From: Gammaproteobacteria bacterium
GTDB lineage: Bacteria > Pseudomonadota > Gammaproteobacteria > Arenicellales > UBA868
NCBI GenBank assembly: GCA_022450155.1
Contig: JAKUQR010000003.1
Location: 171,534-233,921, forward strand
Reading direction: 5' to 3'
Length of the DNA: 62,388 nucleotides
The number at the start of each line of letters is the position of its first letter. Within the stretch, counting starts at the first letter, position 1. The notes below the pieces were generated by a model. It was given only the letters and a program-made list of their open reading frames with translations. It searched no databases and was not told the DNA's origin. Below are positions 1 through 8,007 of the stretch, piece by piece. A program made the position numbers and the translations under genes.

Positions 1-269
1 TTCAAAGATCGAAAGCTGAATTTGTACACATCGACTCACCGGAGTCTTATGCCACTTCTAGGCTTTACGATCCCATCCACACAGATGATCCAAGACTAAA
101 GGGTGGTTACTAGATACTGTTGTATCGTGACCTATTGTCCCGAATGAAACAGGGCATACAGGTGAAACACATCTACACATTCCTCTGTCTGTTCCTGCAG
201 AAAGGTTTACAATCTTAGTGGGGTGTTGGGAATGGAGGAGAATAGACTCACTAATCCTTCTGAGGTTTA

Positions 270-386
270 ATGAAGAAGTCAACACGTTCAAAGATATTAA
301 TAATTCTATTTGACAGCCCGTGGTTGCCATTTCTTTTGACCATTGGTTTTGGATTGTTCGCCTCCGTCGCCGGGACTGGTGGATAA
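270..386 (+). CDS. possible small membrane protein, 38 aa
   Basis: An ATG at 270 follows a GAGG four bases upstream and opens a 38-residue frame. It has a basic N-terminus (MKKSTRSK) and one hydrophobic stretch (about residues 9-34) long enough for a single membrane span. I recognise no family. The rest of 1-407 shows no other coding signal that I trust. The call rests only on the ribosome-binding site and the composition, so it may be chance. Confidence 0.3.
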   Translation: MKKSTRSKILIILFDSPWLPFLLTIGFGLFASVAGTGG

Positions 387-408
387 AGTAGAAATATGAA
401 TGCAGCAC

Positions 409-580
409 TCCCACCACAGTAATGCATCTCTAAACACTGACTCCACAATCAGTGCTTGCCATCTTTAATTTTTCCCAACCCCAAAATTTCCACCCCACCA
501 AAATTCAGATGCTCAAAATCCCCGATGGTGAGTGGAGACGATATAACGTAATACGATAATTTGAAGATGGGGTCGGTAGG
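409..580 (+). repeat. direct repeat copy A (~170 bp)
   Basis: This stretch is matched by 1501-1671 in the same orientation at roughly 75-80% identity by eye, with small indels. Shared blocks include CCCACCAC, GTAATGCATCTCT, CAATCAGTGCTTGCC, TTTAATTTTT, CAGATGCTCAAA and ATAACGTAATACG. Both copies hold an inverted repeat CACTGA-8 nt-TCAGTG (here 435-454). The pair brackets the Lys-rich ORF and the cold-shock gene. No ORF is conserved between the copies. It could be a non-coding mobile repeat, a duplicated regulatory region or an RNA. Confidence 0.7.
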
Positions 581-807
581 GGTCTGCCCTGTTGACGTTG
601 TTACATCAACCCAAAACATGGGTATGAATTTCTGCGCTGGCACAATAGTGGCACAACTTGGCACAACAATCGTTTATGATGTTCGCCAGATGCTAGTGGT
701 GGAATTGGGCTGAACCAAGCAGAAAAGGCAGTAAATGATGGTTTAGGATCTATCTGGTCCAATACAGCATGGTCACCACCTGTTTTAAATCAATATGAGG
801 CTACCCT
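581..807. other. non-coding stretch with three phased TGGCACAA repeats
   Basis: No gene is evident here. The octamer TGGCACAA occurs at 638, 649 and 659, i.e. spaced 11 and 10 bases, about one DNA turn. This arrangement is typical of protein-binding sites on one helix face, but no matching regulator can be named. It lies 140 bases upstream of the Lys-rich small ORF at 808. Confidence 0.4.
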
Positions 808-972
808 ATGGTAAAATCCAACTACACGTTTGAAAAGCGACAAAAAGAGCTCGCTAAAAAGAAGAAGAAAGAAGAAAAACGTCTAAAGAAACTGGCTGCG
901 ACTGCCGGGAATGATCAATCTGATCGATCCCAATCAGACAACGAGACACCTAATATCGATGGTCACGTCTGA
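808..972 (+). CDS. small Lys/Glu-rich hypothetical protein, 54 aa
   Basis: ATG at 808 follows GAGG at 797-800. The product begins MVKSNYTFEKRQKELAKKKK, continues as a charged helix (KKEEKRLKKL) and ends in an acidic, polar tail (residues 33-54) that is probably disordered. Similar short proteins with a TFEKRQKE-like start and a Lys-rich helix occur in proteobacteria, as far as I recall, without known function. It lies 95 bases before the cold-shock gene on the same strand, so the two may be cotranscribed. A nucleic-acid-associated role is a guess from charge alone. Confidence 0.6.
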   Translation: MVKSNYTFEKRQKELAKKKKKEEKRLKKLAATAGNDQSDRSQSDNETPNIDGHV

Positions 973-1067
973 TCTAGTCGTCTGAGAATTTCTCTATCCC
1001 CATTTAGAAGCGGTGACTTCAATATGGGATTCCAATTATTTCACCGAAACAAAGTAGGGTAAGTAAC

Positions 1068-1274
1068 ATGGCTAAAGGTACAGTAAAGTGGTTTAACGCA
1101 GAAAAGGGCTTCGGATTTATTGCTCCGGAAGATAGTGGTAAGGATCTGTTTGTTCATCATTCCGACATTCAGGCGGGTGGCGGATACGCAACATTGAGCG
1201 ATGGTCAGGCCGTTGAATTCGAAGTCGGTCAAACCGAAAAAGGCCCATGTGCAAAGCAAGTTATTGGCGTTTAA
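1068..1274 (+). CDS. cspA: cold-shock-domain protein (CspA family)
   Basis: This 68-residue protein is a single cold-shock domain that binds single-stranded RNA or DNA and acts as an RNA chaperone. It opens [21 protein letters not shown]1 (KGFGFI, residues 13-18) and RNP2 (DLFVHH) are both intact, and the length matches CspA/CspD-type proteins. A GGGTAAG precedes the ATG by a short spacer. A strong terminator follows at 1338. Several Csp paralogs exist in most gammaproteobacteria, so whether this one is cold-inducible cannot be told. It sits between two copies of a direct repeat. Confidence 0.95.
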   Translation: MAKGTVKWFNAEKGFGFIAPEDSGKDLFVHHSDIQAGGGYATLSDGQAVEFEVGQTEKGPCAKQVIGV

Positions 1275-1337
1275 GCTACAACGAATAATACATTGGCATA
1301 GTAGTGAAGTTTCTAGACTTACTACTCACACATCAAA

Positions 1338-1372
1338 GGGGTCATGTCTTCCGCAGTGACTCCTTTTTTTTG
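1338..1372 (+). terminator. Rho-independent terminator after the csp gene
   Basis: An 8-bp stem, AGGGGTCA (1338-1345) with TGACTCCT (1358-1365) and one G-U pair, encloses a 12-nt loop. It runs into a T tract at 1365-1372. It lies 63 bases after the csp stop codon. Confidence 0.8.
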
Positions 1373-1500
1373 ACTACACGACTACGGTAGACAAGTAGTC
1401 AGTGCGCGCTGGTCGATGGGCTGCATATAAGTGATGTGACAAGAGATGCAAAAGACCCTTTACGATTCTCTCAAGGTCATCGAGTCATAAGCTAACTCGA

Positions 1501-1671
1501 TCCCACCACGGTAATGCATCTCTCAACACTGACTTCACAATCAGTGCTTGCCGCCTTTAATTTTTCAACCCCAAAAATTTCCCCCACCAAATTTCAGATG
1601 CTCAAATTTCCATGGTGAGTGCATACAACATAACGTAATACGAAAGATGAAAAGAGGGGTGGGTTGGTAGG
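1501..1671 (+). repeat. direct repeat copy B (~170 bp)
   Basis: This is the second copy of the repeat at 409-580, same orientation, 1.09 kb downstream. The CACTGA/TCAGTG inverted repeat is at 1527-1546. The remainder of the gap between the csp terminator and moeB (1373-1500 and 1672-1837) shows nothing I can name. Confidence 0.7.
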
Positions 1672-1837
1672 TCGAGCCAGATGAGGTTTACCACACTCAC
1701 GCCACAAATACCTCACCAATATTGTTGCGGTGCAGTGGAACGCAATTTTATTCTGCGCTACTCTATGTCATGAGGACTGAGAAGACAGAAGTGGGAAAAA
1801 CACTGGAAAGTCGATTTTCTGACAGCCCAGTACCTTG

Positions 1838-2593
1838 TCAGTAAGCGGGTCGATCCTGACAGGCGGGACACTTTTCATTCCTTGGCAGCGTAATGGTCTG
1901 CCATTCCATGGCAATGCCATCCAGGATCAGCAGGCGCCCGCACAGTCCGTCGCCGGTTTCAAGGAGTACGTTAAGGGTCTCAAGCGCTTGTGTTGTTCCA
2001 ACGATACCCACGATAGGGGCGATGACGCCTTCCATGGCACACGTAGCGGCTTCCATGCCGGTGTCGGGGTATAGACACTGATAGCAGGGGCTATCCGAGT
2101 TCTTGGGGATAAAGGTTGATACCTGACCTTCCCAGCGGATTGCTGCACCTGAGACGATAGGCGTTCCAGTCGCGAGGCTGACCCGATTGAGCTCGAATCG
2201 GGATGGAAAGTTGTCGGTACAGTCTACTACCACGTTGGCCTGCTTGACCTGTTTAGTCAGTTCTTCATCGTCGAGTTCATAATTCAGTGCATCGATCGAG
2301 ACTGCCGGGTTAAGACGTAACAGGGTGTCACGAGCAGAAGCCGCTTTGAGTTCATTGATCGATGCCTGGGTATGGACGATCTGTCGCTGCAGGTTCGACT
2401 CATCGACCCGGTCATAATCACTGATAACCAGGTGTCCAACGCCGGCTGCTGCCAGATACATGGCAACCGGGGAGCCCAGTCCACCCATGCCAATAATCAG
2501 AACCCGCGCATCCAGCAACTGCTGCTGCCCGGTTTCTCCCACTTGTGGGAGCTTGATCTGCCTGCTGTATCGTTCGATCTGGTCAGATAGCAT
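1838..2593 (-). CDS. moeB: ThiF/MoeB-family sulfur-carrier adenylyltransferase
   Basis: The E1-like enzyme uses ATP to adenylate the C-terminal glycine of a small sulfur carrier (MoaD for molybdopterin, or ThiS for thiamine). The 251-residue length is that of MoeB. The nucleotide-binding loop GMGGLGSP lies at residues 35-42, and the adenylation Arg/Asp segment follows (DYDRVDESNLQRQ). Two CxxC pairs (CYQC and, near the C-terminus, CPAC) form the structural zinc site. No other molybdopterin or thiamine gene is adjacent, so MoeB versus ThiF cannot be settled here; length and zinc site favour MoeB. Confidence 0.88.
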   Translation of the reverse strand: MLSDQIERYSRQIKLPQVGETGQQQLLDARVLIIGMGGLGSPVAMYLAAAGVGHLVISDYDRVDESNLQRQIVHTQASINELKAASARDTLLRLNPAVSIDALNYELDDEELTKQVKQANVVVDCTDNFPSRFELNRVSLATGTPIVSGAAIRWEGQVSTFIPKNSDSPCYQCLYPDTGMEAATCAMEGVIAPIVGIVGTTQALETLNVLLETGDGLCGRLLILDGIAMEWQTITLPRNEKCPACQDRPAY

Positions 2594-2856
2594 GAGAGAT
2601 GCTTAAAAGCCACTCCAGTTGTTCTTGCTGGTTCAATTGTGCCTTGGCGGGGCCTTCCCGGGAAAGCCCTAAATTGTAAGCATCTGCTGTAGAAATCGAA
2701 GTCTATGAGTCAAGAGCTGAAAGATCTGACTGAATTCTGGGGCTATCATGAACGGCGTATTGAGATCGAATAACATCGTGGTTGGTTTAGCGGCAGCCGA
2801 AATGGGCGAAGAAACGGGTATGATTCCAGAACAATACCTATAACGAGGGCAGATTA

Positions 2857-3786
2857 ATGCGGTTTGCGGTCTTTGGAGCCGGTGGGCTTGGCGCCTATTA
2901 CGGTGCGCGTCTGGTAGACGCGGGCTACGAGGTGTCATTCATTGCCCGGGGCCCGCACCTTGAAGCTATGCAGAAAAACGGGCTCAAGGTGATCAGCCCA
3001 GTCGGTGATGTGCACCTGGAAAAACCACAGGTCACAGATCAGCCTGCTGAAATTGGTGAAGTCGATGTGGTGATCATTGCCGTCAAGAGCTGGCACATCG
3101 CCGAAATCATTCCTGTTCTGGGGTCCCTGCTGGGCGACGCGACAGTGATGCTGCCTTTTCTGAATGGTGTTGATGCGCCTGATCAATTAGCGGGTGCTTT
3201 TGGTGAGGGCTGCGTACTGGGCGGTCTGTCTCGAATATTCAGTGAGATCGAATCGCCGGGGGTCGTTCGGCATCTGAACCCGGGAGCCTACATTGAGTGC
3301 GGTGAGCTCAATGGTGAAAGGTCTACCCGGGTAGAGGCATTGACCGATGTATTCCGGGCAGCCGGGATCGAGACCGAAATCAGCGACAACATCCGCTCTG
3401 CGCTCTGGCAGAAACTGCTGTTAGTCAGTTCCTGGGCCGGGCTGGGAGCACTGTCGCAGAGCAGTCTGGGTAGGGTGTGCGATCAGCCTGAACTCAGATC
3501 GTTGGTTGACCGTGCCATGGACGAGGGTATTAATGTCGGACGGGCGCTGGGATATCCGCTGCCAGAGGATCTCAAACAGCGGATGTGGGACTTTTATCAC
3601 AGCGTACCGCACGACACCACGGCATCGATGATGCGCGATCTGTTGGCGGGAAGACCCTCTGAACTGGATGCCTGGAACGGTGCAATCGTTCGTTTCGGCC
3701 AGCAGCTGGACGTGCCGACACCCGTACACCAGTTTACCTACCATGTGCTGCTGCCGATGGAGCGTCGCGCGCGTGAACAGCTTTAG
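2857..3786 (+). CDS. ketopantoate reductase (ApbA/PanE) family protein
   Basis: PanE reduces 2-dehydropantoate with NADPH in pantothenate synthesis; the family also has many other 2-keto-acid reductases. The 309-residue protein has the N-terminal Rossmann start MRFAVFGAGGLGAYYGARL, a VKSW segment near residue 78 and the family Lys in LWQKLLLVSSW. In E. coli PanE that Lys is followed four residues later by an essential Asn. Here the position is Val, so true PanE activity is doubtful and a paralogous reductase is likelier. It is monocistronic. A 31-codon frame at 2748-2843 just upstream looks like chance. Confidence 0.8.
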   Translation: MRFAVFGAGGLGAYYGARLVDAGYEVSFIARGPHLEAMQKNGLKVISPVGDVHLEKPQVTDQPAEIGEVDVVIIAVKSWHIAEIIPVLGSLLGDATVMLPFLNGVDAPDQLAGAFGEGCVLGGLSRIFSEIESPGVVRHLNPGAYIECGELNGERSTRVEALTDVFRAAGIETEISDNIRSALWQKLLLVSSWAGLGALSQSSLGRVCDQPELRSLVDRAMDEGINVGRALGYPLPEDLKQRMWDFYHSVPHDTTASMMRDLLAGRPSELDAWNGAIVRFGQQLDVPTPVHQFTYHVLLPMERRAREQL

Positions 3787-3921
3787 AGATAACGTCAGGT
3801 CTGATCTTAGGTAGGATCCGCCCGGTTTATGCGGAATGAGTCCGACCAAATCGGTTTGGCGAATGCCTCGTGTGCTGTTGTCCCTGACTTTTTAGTGCCC
3901 GTGTTCTAAGGCACCTTTTAA

Positions 3922-4068
3922 CAAGACTTAAAGGGAGCCGAGGCTGTCATTAAGCAGGTCAAATTACCGGTGCCGCACGACCGCTTTTCACCGGCAGATC
4001 GTGACCGTCTCTACCTGGACGCAATGATGCGCGTGCTGGACCGAGAACTCCCAGGTTACGCCAGTTAA
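3922..4068 (+). pseudogene. possible C-terminal remnant of a DapA/NAL-family aldolase
   Basis: An open stretch of 48 codons without a start codon ends in TAA at 4066. It reads as a protein tail: KLPVPHDRFSPADRDRLYLD followed by a Leu/Met-rich helix. This resembles the C-terminal 'RpPl-xLs-xedrxxL' end of dihydrodipicolinate-synthase-like proteins. No upstream part of such a gene is present. It is probably a fragment left by a deletion between the reductase and the epimerase genes. The similarity is from memory and weak. Confidence 0.3.
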
Positions 4069-4076
4069 TCTGTTGT

Positions 4077-5078
4077 TTACCGGACCCAGAAATCCGGGTT
4101 TGCGGTCAGCCACTGTTCAAAATCAGCAAACATGATGTCGATGTTGTGCGGCAGAGTGTAGGCCAGGTCATCGCGTAGCCTCCCCGGGTCCAGAGGGGGT
4201 CGGTCAGTCGTTGAGTAAAGATCGATAGTCGGTGTGTCGTCTGCCTCTGCCAACCGGTAACTGAAGTTGGGAAAATACCGGGCGAGTCTTTTACACCAGT
4301 CAACCGTCCCCCAGGTTCGGCCCGCGGTAATGTTATACAAATCATATTTAGGATTCTGATGCGACATGAGCGCGAGGAGGGCATCGGCCACGTCGCGGCT
4401 GTAGGTCCAGTCCCGAGATTCATGCCGCCCAAGAATTGCTGATTCACCGCGCTGGGCCGCGACCGAGGCCTGCATGGGGGCACTGAGTGTGTCGCGAAAC
4501 CCGGTGTCCCGTTCCCAGGGTCCGAATATCGAACTCAAGCGTACACTCAACGCATCAAGGCCCGTCAGTGCCGCGATTCGACGGGTCGTAATTTCAGTCG
4601 CAAACTTGCTCAGAGCGTAAAGCGAGACGGGTCGTTCGCGGGTGTGTTCTTCGCGGAGTGTGGGAGGCCAGTCAGGTTCATCCTCGTCCGGTAGTCCGTA
4701 GGCTGAACCGGAACTGAGGTTGATCAGACGTCGGATGCCGGTTTTTGCGGCCAGCCTTGCCACGGTTGCGAGGCCCACCAGGTTTACCGACAAAACGCTC
4801 TCGGGTGTGTCACGCTCGCGGTCAGGACCTGAAGTCACAGCAGCACCGTAGAAAACCTGGTCTATACGCTGTTCTGTCAATGTACTGGCCAGTGCCGCAC
4901 TGTCGATCACGCTTTCCTGGATATGACGCCAGGAACCGGGGAGTTCATCGAAGGTACGTTGTGCAGCACCAGGCACTGCCCCTGGATCATAAATGACCAC
5001 GTGCTCACCACTGCGCAAAACAGCCTCGGCCAGGTTCAAGCCAATAAAACCGGCGCCACCTGCGATAAGTGTATTCAT
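4077..5078 (-). CDS. NAD-dependent epimerase/dehydratase family protein
   Basis: This extended short-chain dehydrogenase (333 aa) acts on nucleotide-sugar-like or related substrates. It has the N-terminal GGAGFIG dinucleotide loop, the SSGSAYG serine segment near residue 123 and the catalytic YALSK tyrosine-lysine pair near residue 155. The substrate cannot be deduced. It is the third gene of a minus-strand run GNAT - M20 hydrolase - epimerase, 67 bases after the hydrolase, suggesting a shared transcript and perhaps a catabolic pathway for a conjugated sugar or amino compound. Confidence 0.85.
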   Translation of the reverse strand: MNTLIAGGAGFIGLNLAEAVLRSGEHVVIYDPGAVPGAAQRTFDELPGSWRHIQESVIDSAALASTLTEQRIDQVFYGAAVTSGPDRERDTPESVLSVNLVGLATVARLAAKTGIRRLINLSSGSAYGLPDEDEPDWPPTLREEHTRERPVSLYALSKFATEITTRRIAALTGLDALSVRLSSIFGPWERDTGFRDTLSAPMQASVAAQRGESAILGRHESRDWTYSRDVADALLALMSHQNPKYDLYNITAGRTWGTVDWCKRLARYFPNFSYRLAEADDTPTIDLYSTTDRPPLDPGRLRDDLAYTLPHNIDIMFADFEQWLTANPDFWVR

Positions 5079-5145
5079 TGGGGTCGGAGTAACACGCCCG
5101 CTTCAGCGGGTTTCGGTCAGGTCTTTTCCTGATGTCGTTGGCTGG

Positions 5146-6486
5146 TTATTCATGTATCAGGCCGTCTGGTGTGTAACGCGTTGTTTTCATGAGGTTGCGA
5201 TTGAATTCCAGATACTCCGATTTGGACAACTTGGGCCGCTGTCCGGCCAGAATTTCCTGTGCCTGCCGCCCTTCGTTACAGAGAAGGTCGATCGTGGTCA
5301 TTGCCAGCAGTTTGGCCATGTTGATGTAGACCGCCTCTTTGTCTGTCATCAGATAATCGTTGCCGTGACCGTTGCCTGTGGCGCCGAATATATAGGGGTG
5401 AGTCACGGGCATGATATGACCGAGATCGCCCATGTCAGTAGACCCGGTGCGATGATCTTCGATATAGAATTGATCTTCGCCGTAGAGAGATTTCACATTC
5501 TCCCCCCACAGTTCACTCATGGTGCGATTATTGGTTTGGGGCAGGTAGCCCGCTGTGGTCTCGATTTCAACGGTAGTGCCAATGGCAAGCGACGCGCCAC
5601 GGACTGCACGATCGACTTTATTGTTCGCGTCGACAATACCTTCTAGTGTTCTGCCTCGAACAAATGTCTCGATAACCACTTCCGCCGGTACAGCACTGAC
5701 TGCATCCCCGCCATGGGTGATGATGGGGTGGATGCGAATTGTGTCTTCGTCATAAAACGTCTCGCGCAGTAACGCGATCGCCGTCATTGCCAGATTGGCC
5801 GCATTAAGGGCGTTGATGCCGGCTTGCGGTCGCGCACCGGCGTGGCTCGCTTTGCCCAGGAAGCGGATTTTCTTGACCACAGCGCCGTTGGAAGAGTTTG
5901 CCACGTGAGAGGCGATGTGATCGTTTTTGGTATGACACATCAGAGCCATGTCCACATCATCGAAATGACCCCTGCGGATAAACTCGGCCTTGCCGGTCAG
6001 GAACTCGATGTGGTTCTGCTCTCGAAGGTCCATACGGTAGCCTACCTCGATTAACTCTTCGGCGGGAACAGCCATAAATGCGACGGCGCCACTGAGCTGG
6101 CTGCAGATGTTTGAGTTGACAAGGCCCATCGCCGCCCCCAGCATGCCAGCAATCTGAGCATTGTGTCCACAAGCGTGGGCGGCACCTGTGTTGGCATCAG
6201 CAAATGGGTGATCGGGAATCCTGAGACTGTCCAGTTCGCCGATCAGTGCAAGCGTCGGTCCCGCCGTGCCGCCTGCGATCTGTGCCTTGACCCCGGTAAT
6301 GGCGAGTTCGGTCTGGGTTTCAAGACCGAGGCCTTTCAGCGCATCGGCGACCAGTTGTTCGGTTTTGATTTCCCGGAAACCGGTTTCCGGATTTCGAAGG
6401 ATAGTTTCGCCAATCGCGATGATGTCATCCCGTCGGGCATCGATTTGCGCACAGGCCTGGGTCTTGAGTTCCGCAGCTTTAGTCAT
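5146..6486 (-). CDS. M20-family metal-dependent amidohydrolase (AbgB-like)
   Basis: M20 dipeptidase/aminoacylase-type enzymes hydrolyse amide bonds with a di-metal centre. The 446-residue protein shows the ligand segments HACGHN (near 107), PAEE (near 140) and CHTKNDH (near 186), the dimerisation-domain segment SHAGARPQAGINAL and a C-terminal GNGHGND. This pattern is close to the p-aminobenzoyl-glutamate hydrolase subunit B group. It lies 19 bases downstream of the GNAT gene on the same strand. No signal peptide is present, so it is cytosolic. The substrate is unknown. Confidence 0.85.
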   Translation of the reverse strand: MTKAAELKTQACAQIDARRDDIIAIGETILRNPETGFREIKTEQLVADALKGLGLETQTELAITGVKAQIAGGTAGPTLALIGELDSLRIPDHPFADANTGAAHACGHNAQIAGMLGAAMGLVNSNICSQLSGAVAFMAVPAEELIEVGYRMDLREQNHIEFLTGKAEFIRRGHFDDVDMALMCHTKNDHIASHVANSSNGAVVKKIRFLGKASHAGARPQAGINALNAANLAMTAIALLRETFYDEDTIRIHPIITHGGDAVSAVPAEVVIETFVRGRTLEGIVDANNKVDRAVRGASLAIGTTVEIETTAGYLPQTNNRTMSELWGENVKSLYGEDQFYIEDHRTGSTDMGDLGHIMPVTHPYIFGATGNGHGNDYLMTDKEAVYINMAKLLAMTTIDLLCNEGRQAQEILAGQRPKLSKSEYLEFNRNLMKTTRYTPDGLIHE

Positions 6487-6505
6487 GAGTCTGAGTATTC
6501 GTTAT

Positions 6506-6967
6506 TCATAAGGGTGCTTCAAATAACCGGTAGCGTGTTTCTGACATGCCCATTTCGCGATATACTGACTGTGCGCCTGAGTTGTCTTTTTCCACATAAA
6601 GGCGAATGCCGCAAACGTTGTCCTCACTTTGCGCAAGGCCACAAACATGCTCATAAAGTGTGCGGAATACACCGCGACGACGTTGTGGTTTGATGACATA
6701 GACACTTTGTATCCACCACCACAGACCGTCTCGCCAGTCACTCCACTCCGTTGTGATCATCAGCGAACCGACGACTGCATCGTCGCATTCCGCGACAAGA
6801 TAAAATCCATGTTCGCCTTGGTGGAAAATCCGTGAAACACCCGCGAGTACTGTGGGCCGATCCAGCGGGTGATCCTCGGTTTCCAGCGCCATAGCAATGT
6901 TAAACTCGACCAGCGTCGGTGCGTCGGCCGTCGTGGCTGGACGTACGGTAATCCTGGGTGACTTCAC
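6506..6967 (-). CDS. GNAT-family N-acetyltransferase
   Basis: The GNAT fold transfers an acetyl group from acetyl-CoA to an amine. In this 153-residue protein the CoA-binding motif A is QRRRGVFRTLYEHV (near residue 94), preceded by a beta strand SVYV and followed by the C-terminal Tyr-containing segment AQSVYREMGM. The start is a GTG with AAAGGA about 12 bases upstream. It is first in an operon with the M20 amidohydrolase; an acetylation/deacetylation pairing with that enzyme is possible but unproven. Confidence 0.85.
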   Translation of the reverse strand: MKSPRITVRPATTADAPTLVEFNIAMALETEDHPLDRPTVLAGVSRIFHQGEHGFYLVAECDDAVVGSLMITTEWSDWRDGLWWWIQSVYVIKPQRRRGVFRTLYEHVCGLAQSEDNVCGIRLYVEKDNSGAQSVYREMGMSETRYRLFEAPL

Positions 6968-7064
6968 CGTTGTGAGATTCCTTTTAGTGTTGGGTTACTG
7001 GAGTGATTAACACTAGATATATCATAATTGACAGTCGAGACAGGTAATCTTTGGGGCAAATGGA

Positions 7065-7946
7065 ATGAATGAATCGGTCAAAAACGTGTCGTTTATCGGA
7101 CTTGGTGTGATGGGCTATCCGATGGCAGGGCACCTCTCAAAGGGGGGTTACAGTGTTCGGGTTTACAACCGCAGCAAAGATAAGGCAAACAAATGGGTTG
7201 AGGAACACGGTGGTGCCCAGGCGGATACGCCAGCCGAAGTTGCCAACGGAGCGGACATCGTTTTTGCCTGCGTTGGTAATGACGATGACATTCGTTCGGT
7301 GACCATCGGGTCGGACGGCGCTTATTCGGGCATGGCAGCCGGTGCTTGCTTCGTTGATCACACAACAGCTTCGGCTGAGGTGGCGCGGGCACTGTCAGCC
7401 CAGGCTGATGATCTTGGATTCAGTTTCCTCGACGCGCCGGTGTCCGGTGGTCAGGCCGGTGCAGAGAACGGTATCCTGACTGTCATGGTTGGCGGTGAGC
7501 CCGGTCCATTCGAACGCGTAAAACCGGTGATTGACAGTTATGCCCGTGCCTGTCAGCTGATGGGCCCGGTCGGAAATGGACAGCTCACAAAGATGGTCAA
7601 CCAGATTGCGATTGCCGGGCTCGTACAGGGCCTGTCTGAAGCAGTAAACTTTGCCGACAAGGCCGGGTTGGATGTTAAACAGGTGCTCGATGTGATCTCA
7701 AAAGGCGCGGCCCAGTCGTGGCAGATGGAAAACCGGGGCGTGACGATGTACGAGGATAAGTTCGAGTTTGGGTTTGCAGTGGATTGGATGCGAAAAGATC
7801 TTGGCCTGTGTTTGGCCGAGTCAGATCGCAATGGTGCGCTGTTACCGGCCACTGCATTGGTCAACCAGTTTTATGCCTCAGTCAAGGCGCGTGGGGGCGG
7901 CCGCTGGGATACCTCGAGTCTGATACGCCTGCTCCGCCAAACCTGA
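7065..7946 (+). CDS. beta-hydroxyacid dehydrogenase (3-hydroxyisobutyrate dehydrogenase family)
   Basis: Enzymes of this family oxidise 3-hydroxyisobutyrate, tartronate semialdehyde-type or related beta-hydroxyacids with NAD(P). The 293-residue protein has the Rossmann start FIGLGVMGYPMAGHL, the substrate-binding DAPVSGGQAGAENG (near 123) and the catalytic Lys in GNGQLTKMVNQ (near 172). It is followed after 61 bases by a threonine aldolase, so a role in small hydroxy/amino acid breakdown is plausible. A second family member is at 55507; the two are clearly divergent. GarR, MmsB and GlxR cannot be distinguished by eye. Confidence 0.9.
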   Translation: MNESVKNVSFIGLGVMGYPMAGHLSKGGYSVRVYNRSKDKANKWVEEHGGAQADTPAEVANGADIVFACVGNDDDIRSVTIGSDGAYSGMAAGACFVDHTTASAEVARALSAQADDLGFSFLDAPVSGGQAGAENGILTVMVGGEPGPFERVKPVIDSYARACQLMGPVGNGQLTKMVNQIAIAGLVQGLSEAVNFADKAGLDVKQVLDVISKGAAQSWQMENRGVTMYEDKFEFGFAVDWMRKDLGLCLAESDRNGALLPATALVNQFYASVKARGGGRWDTSSLIRLLRQT

Positions 7947-8007
7947 TACCATGTATTGCCCTTCAATTTTCTGCAGGTTCGCGCCGGATCGGTTGCTGGA
8001 GTAAGCC

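Noticed and set aside
58-664. minus-strand frames of 65-119 codons at the left edge
   Set aside because: Composition is not protein-like and one runs through direct-repeat copy A; the other repeat copy has no matching frame.
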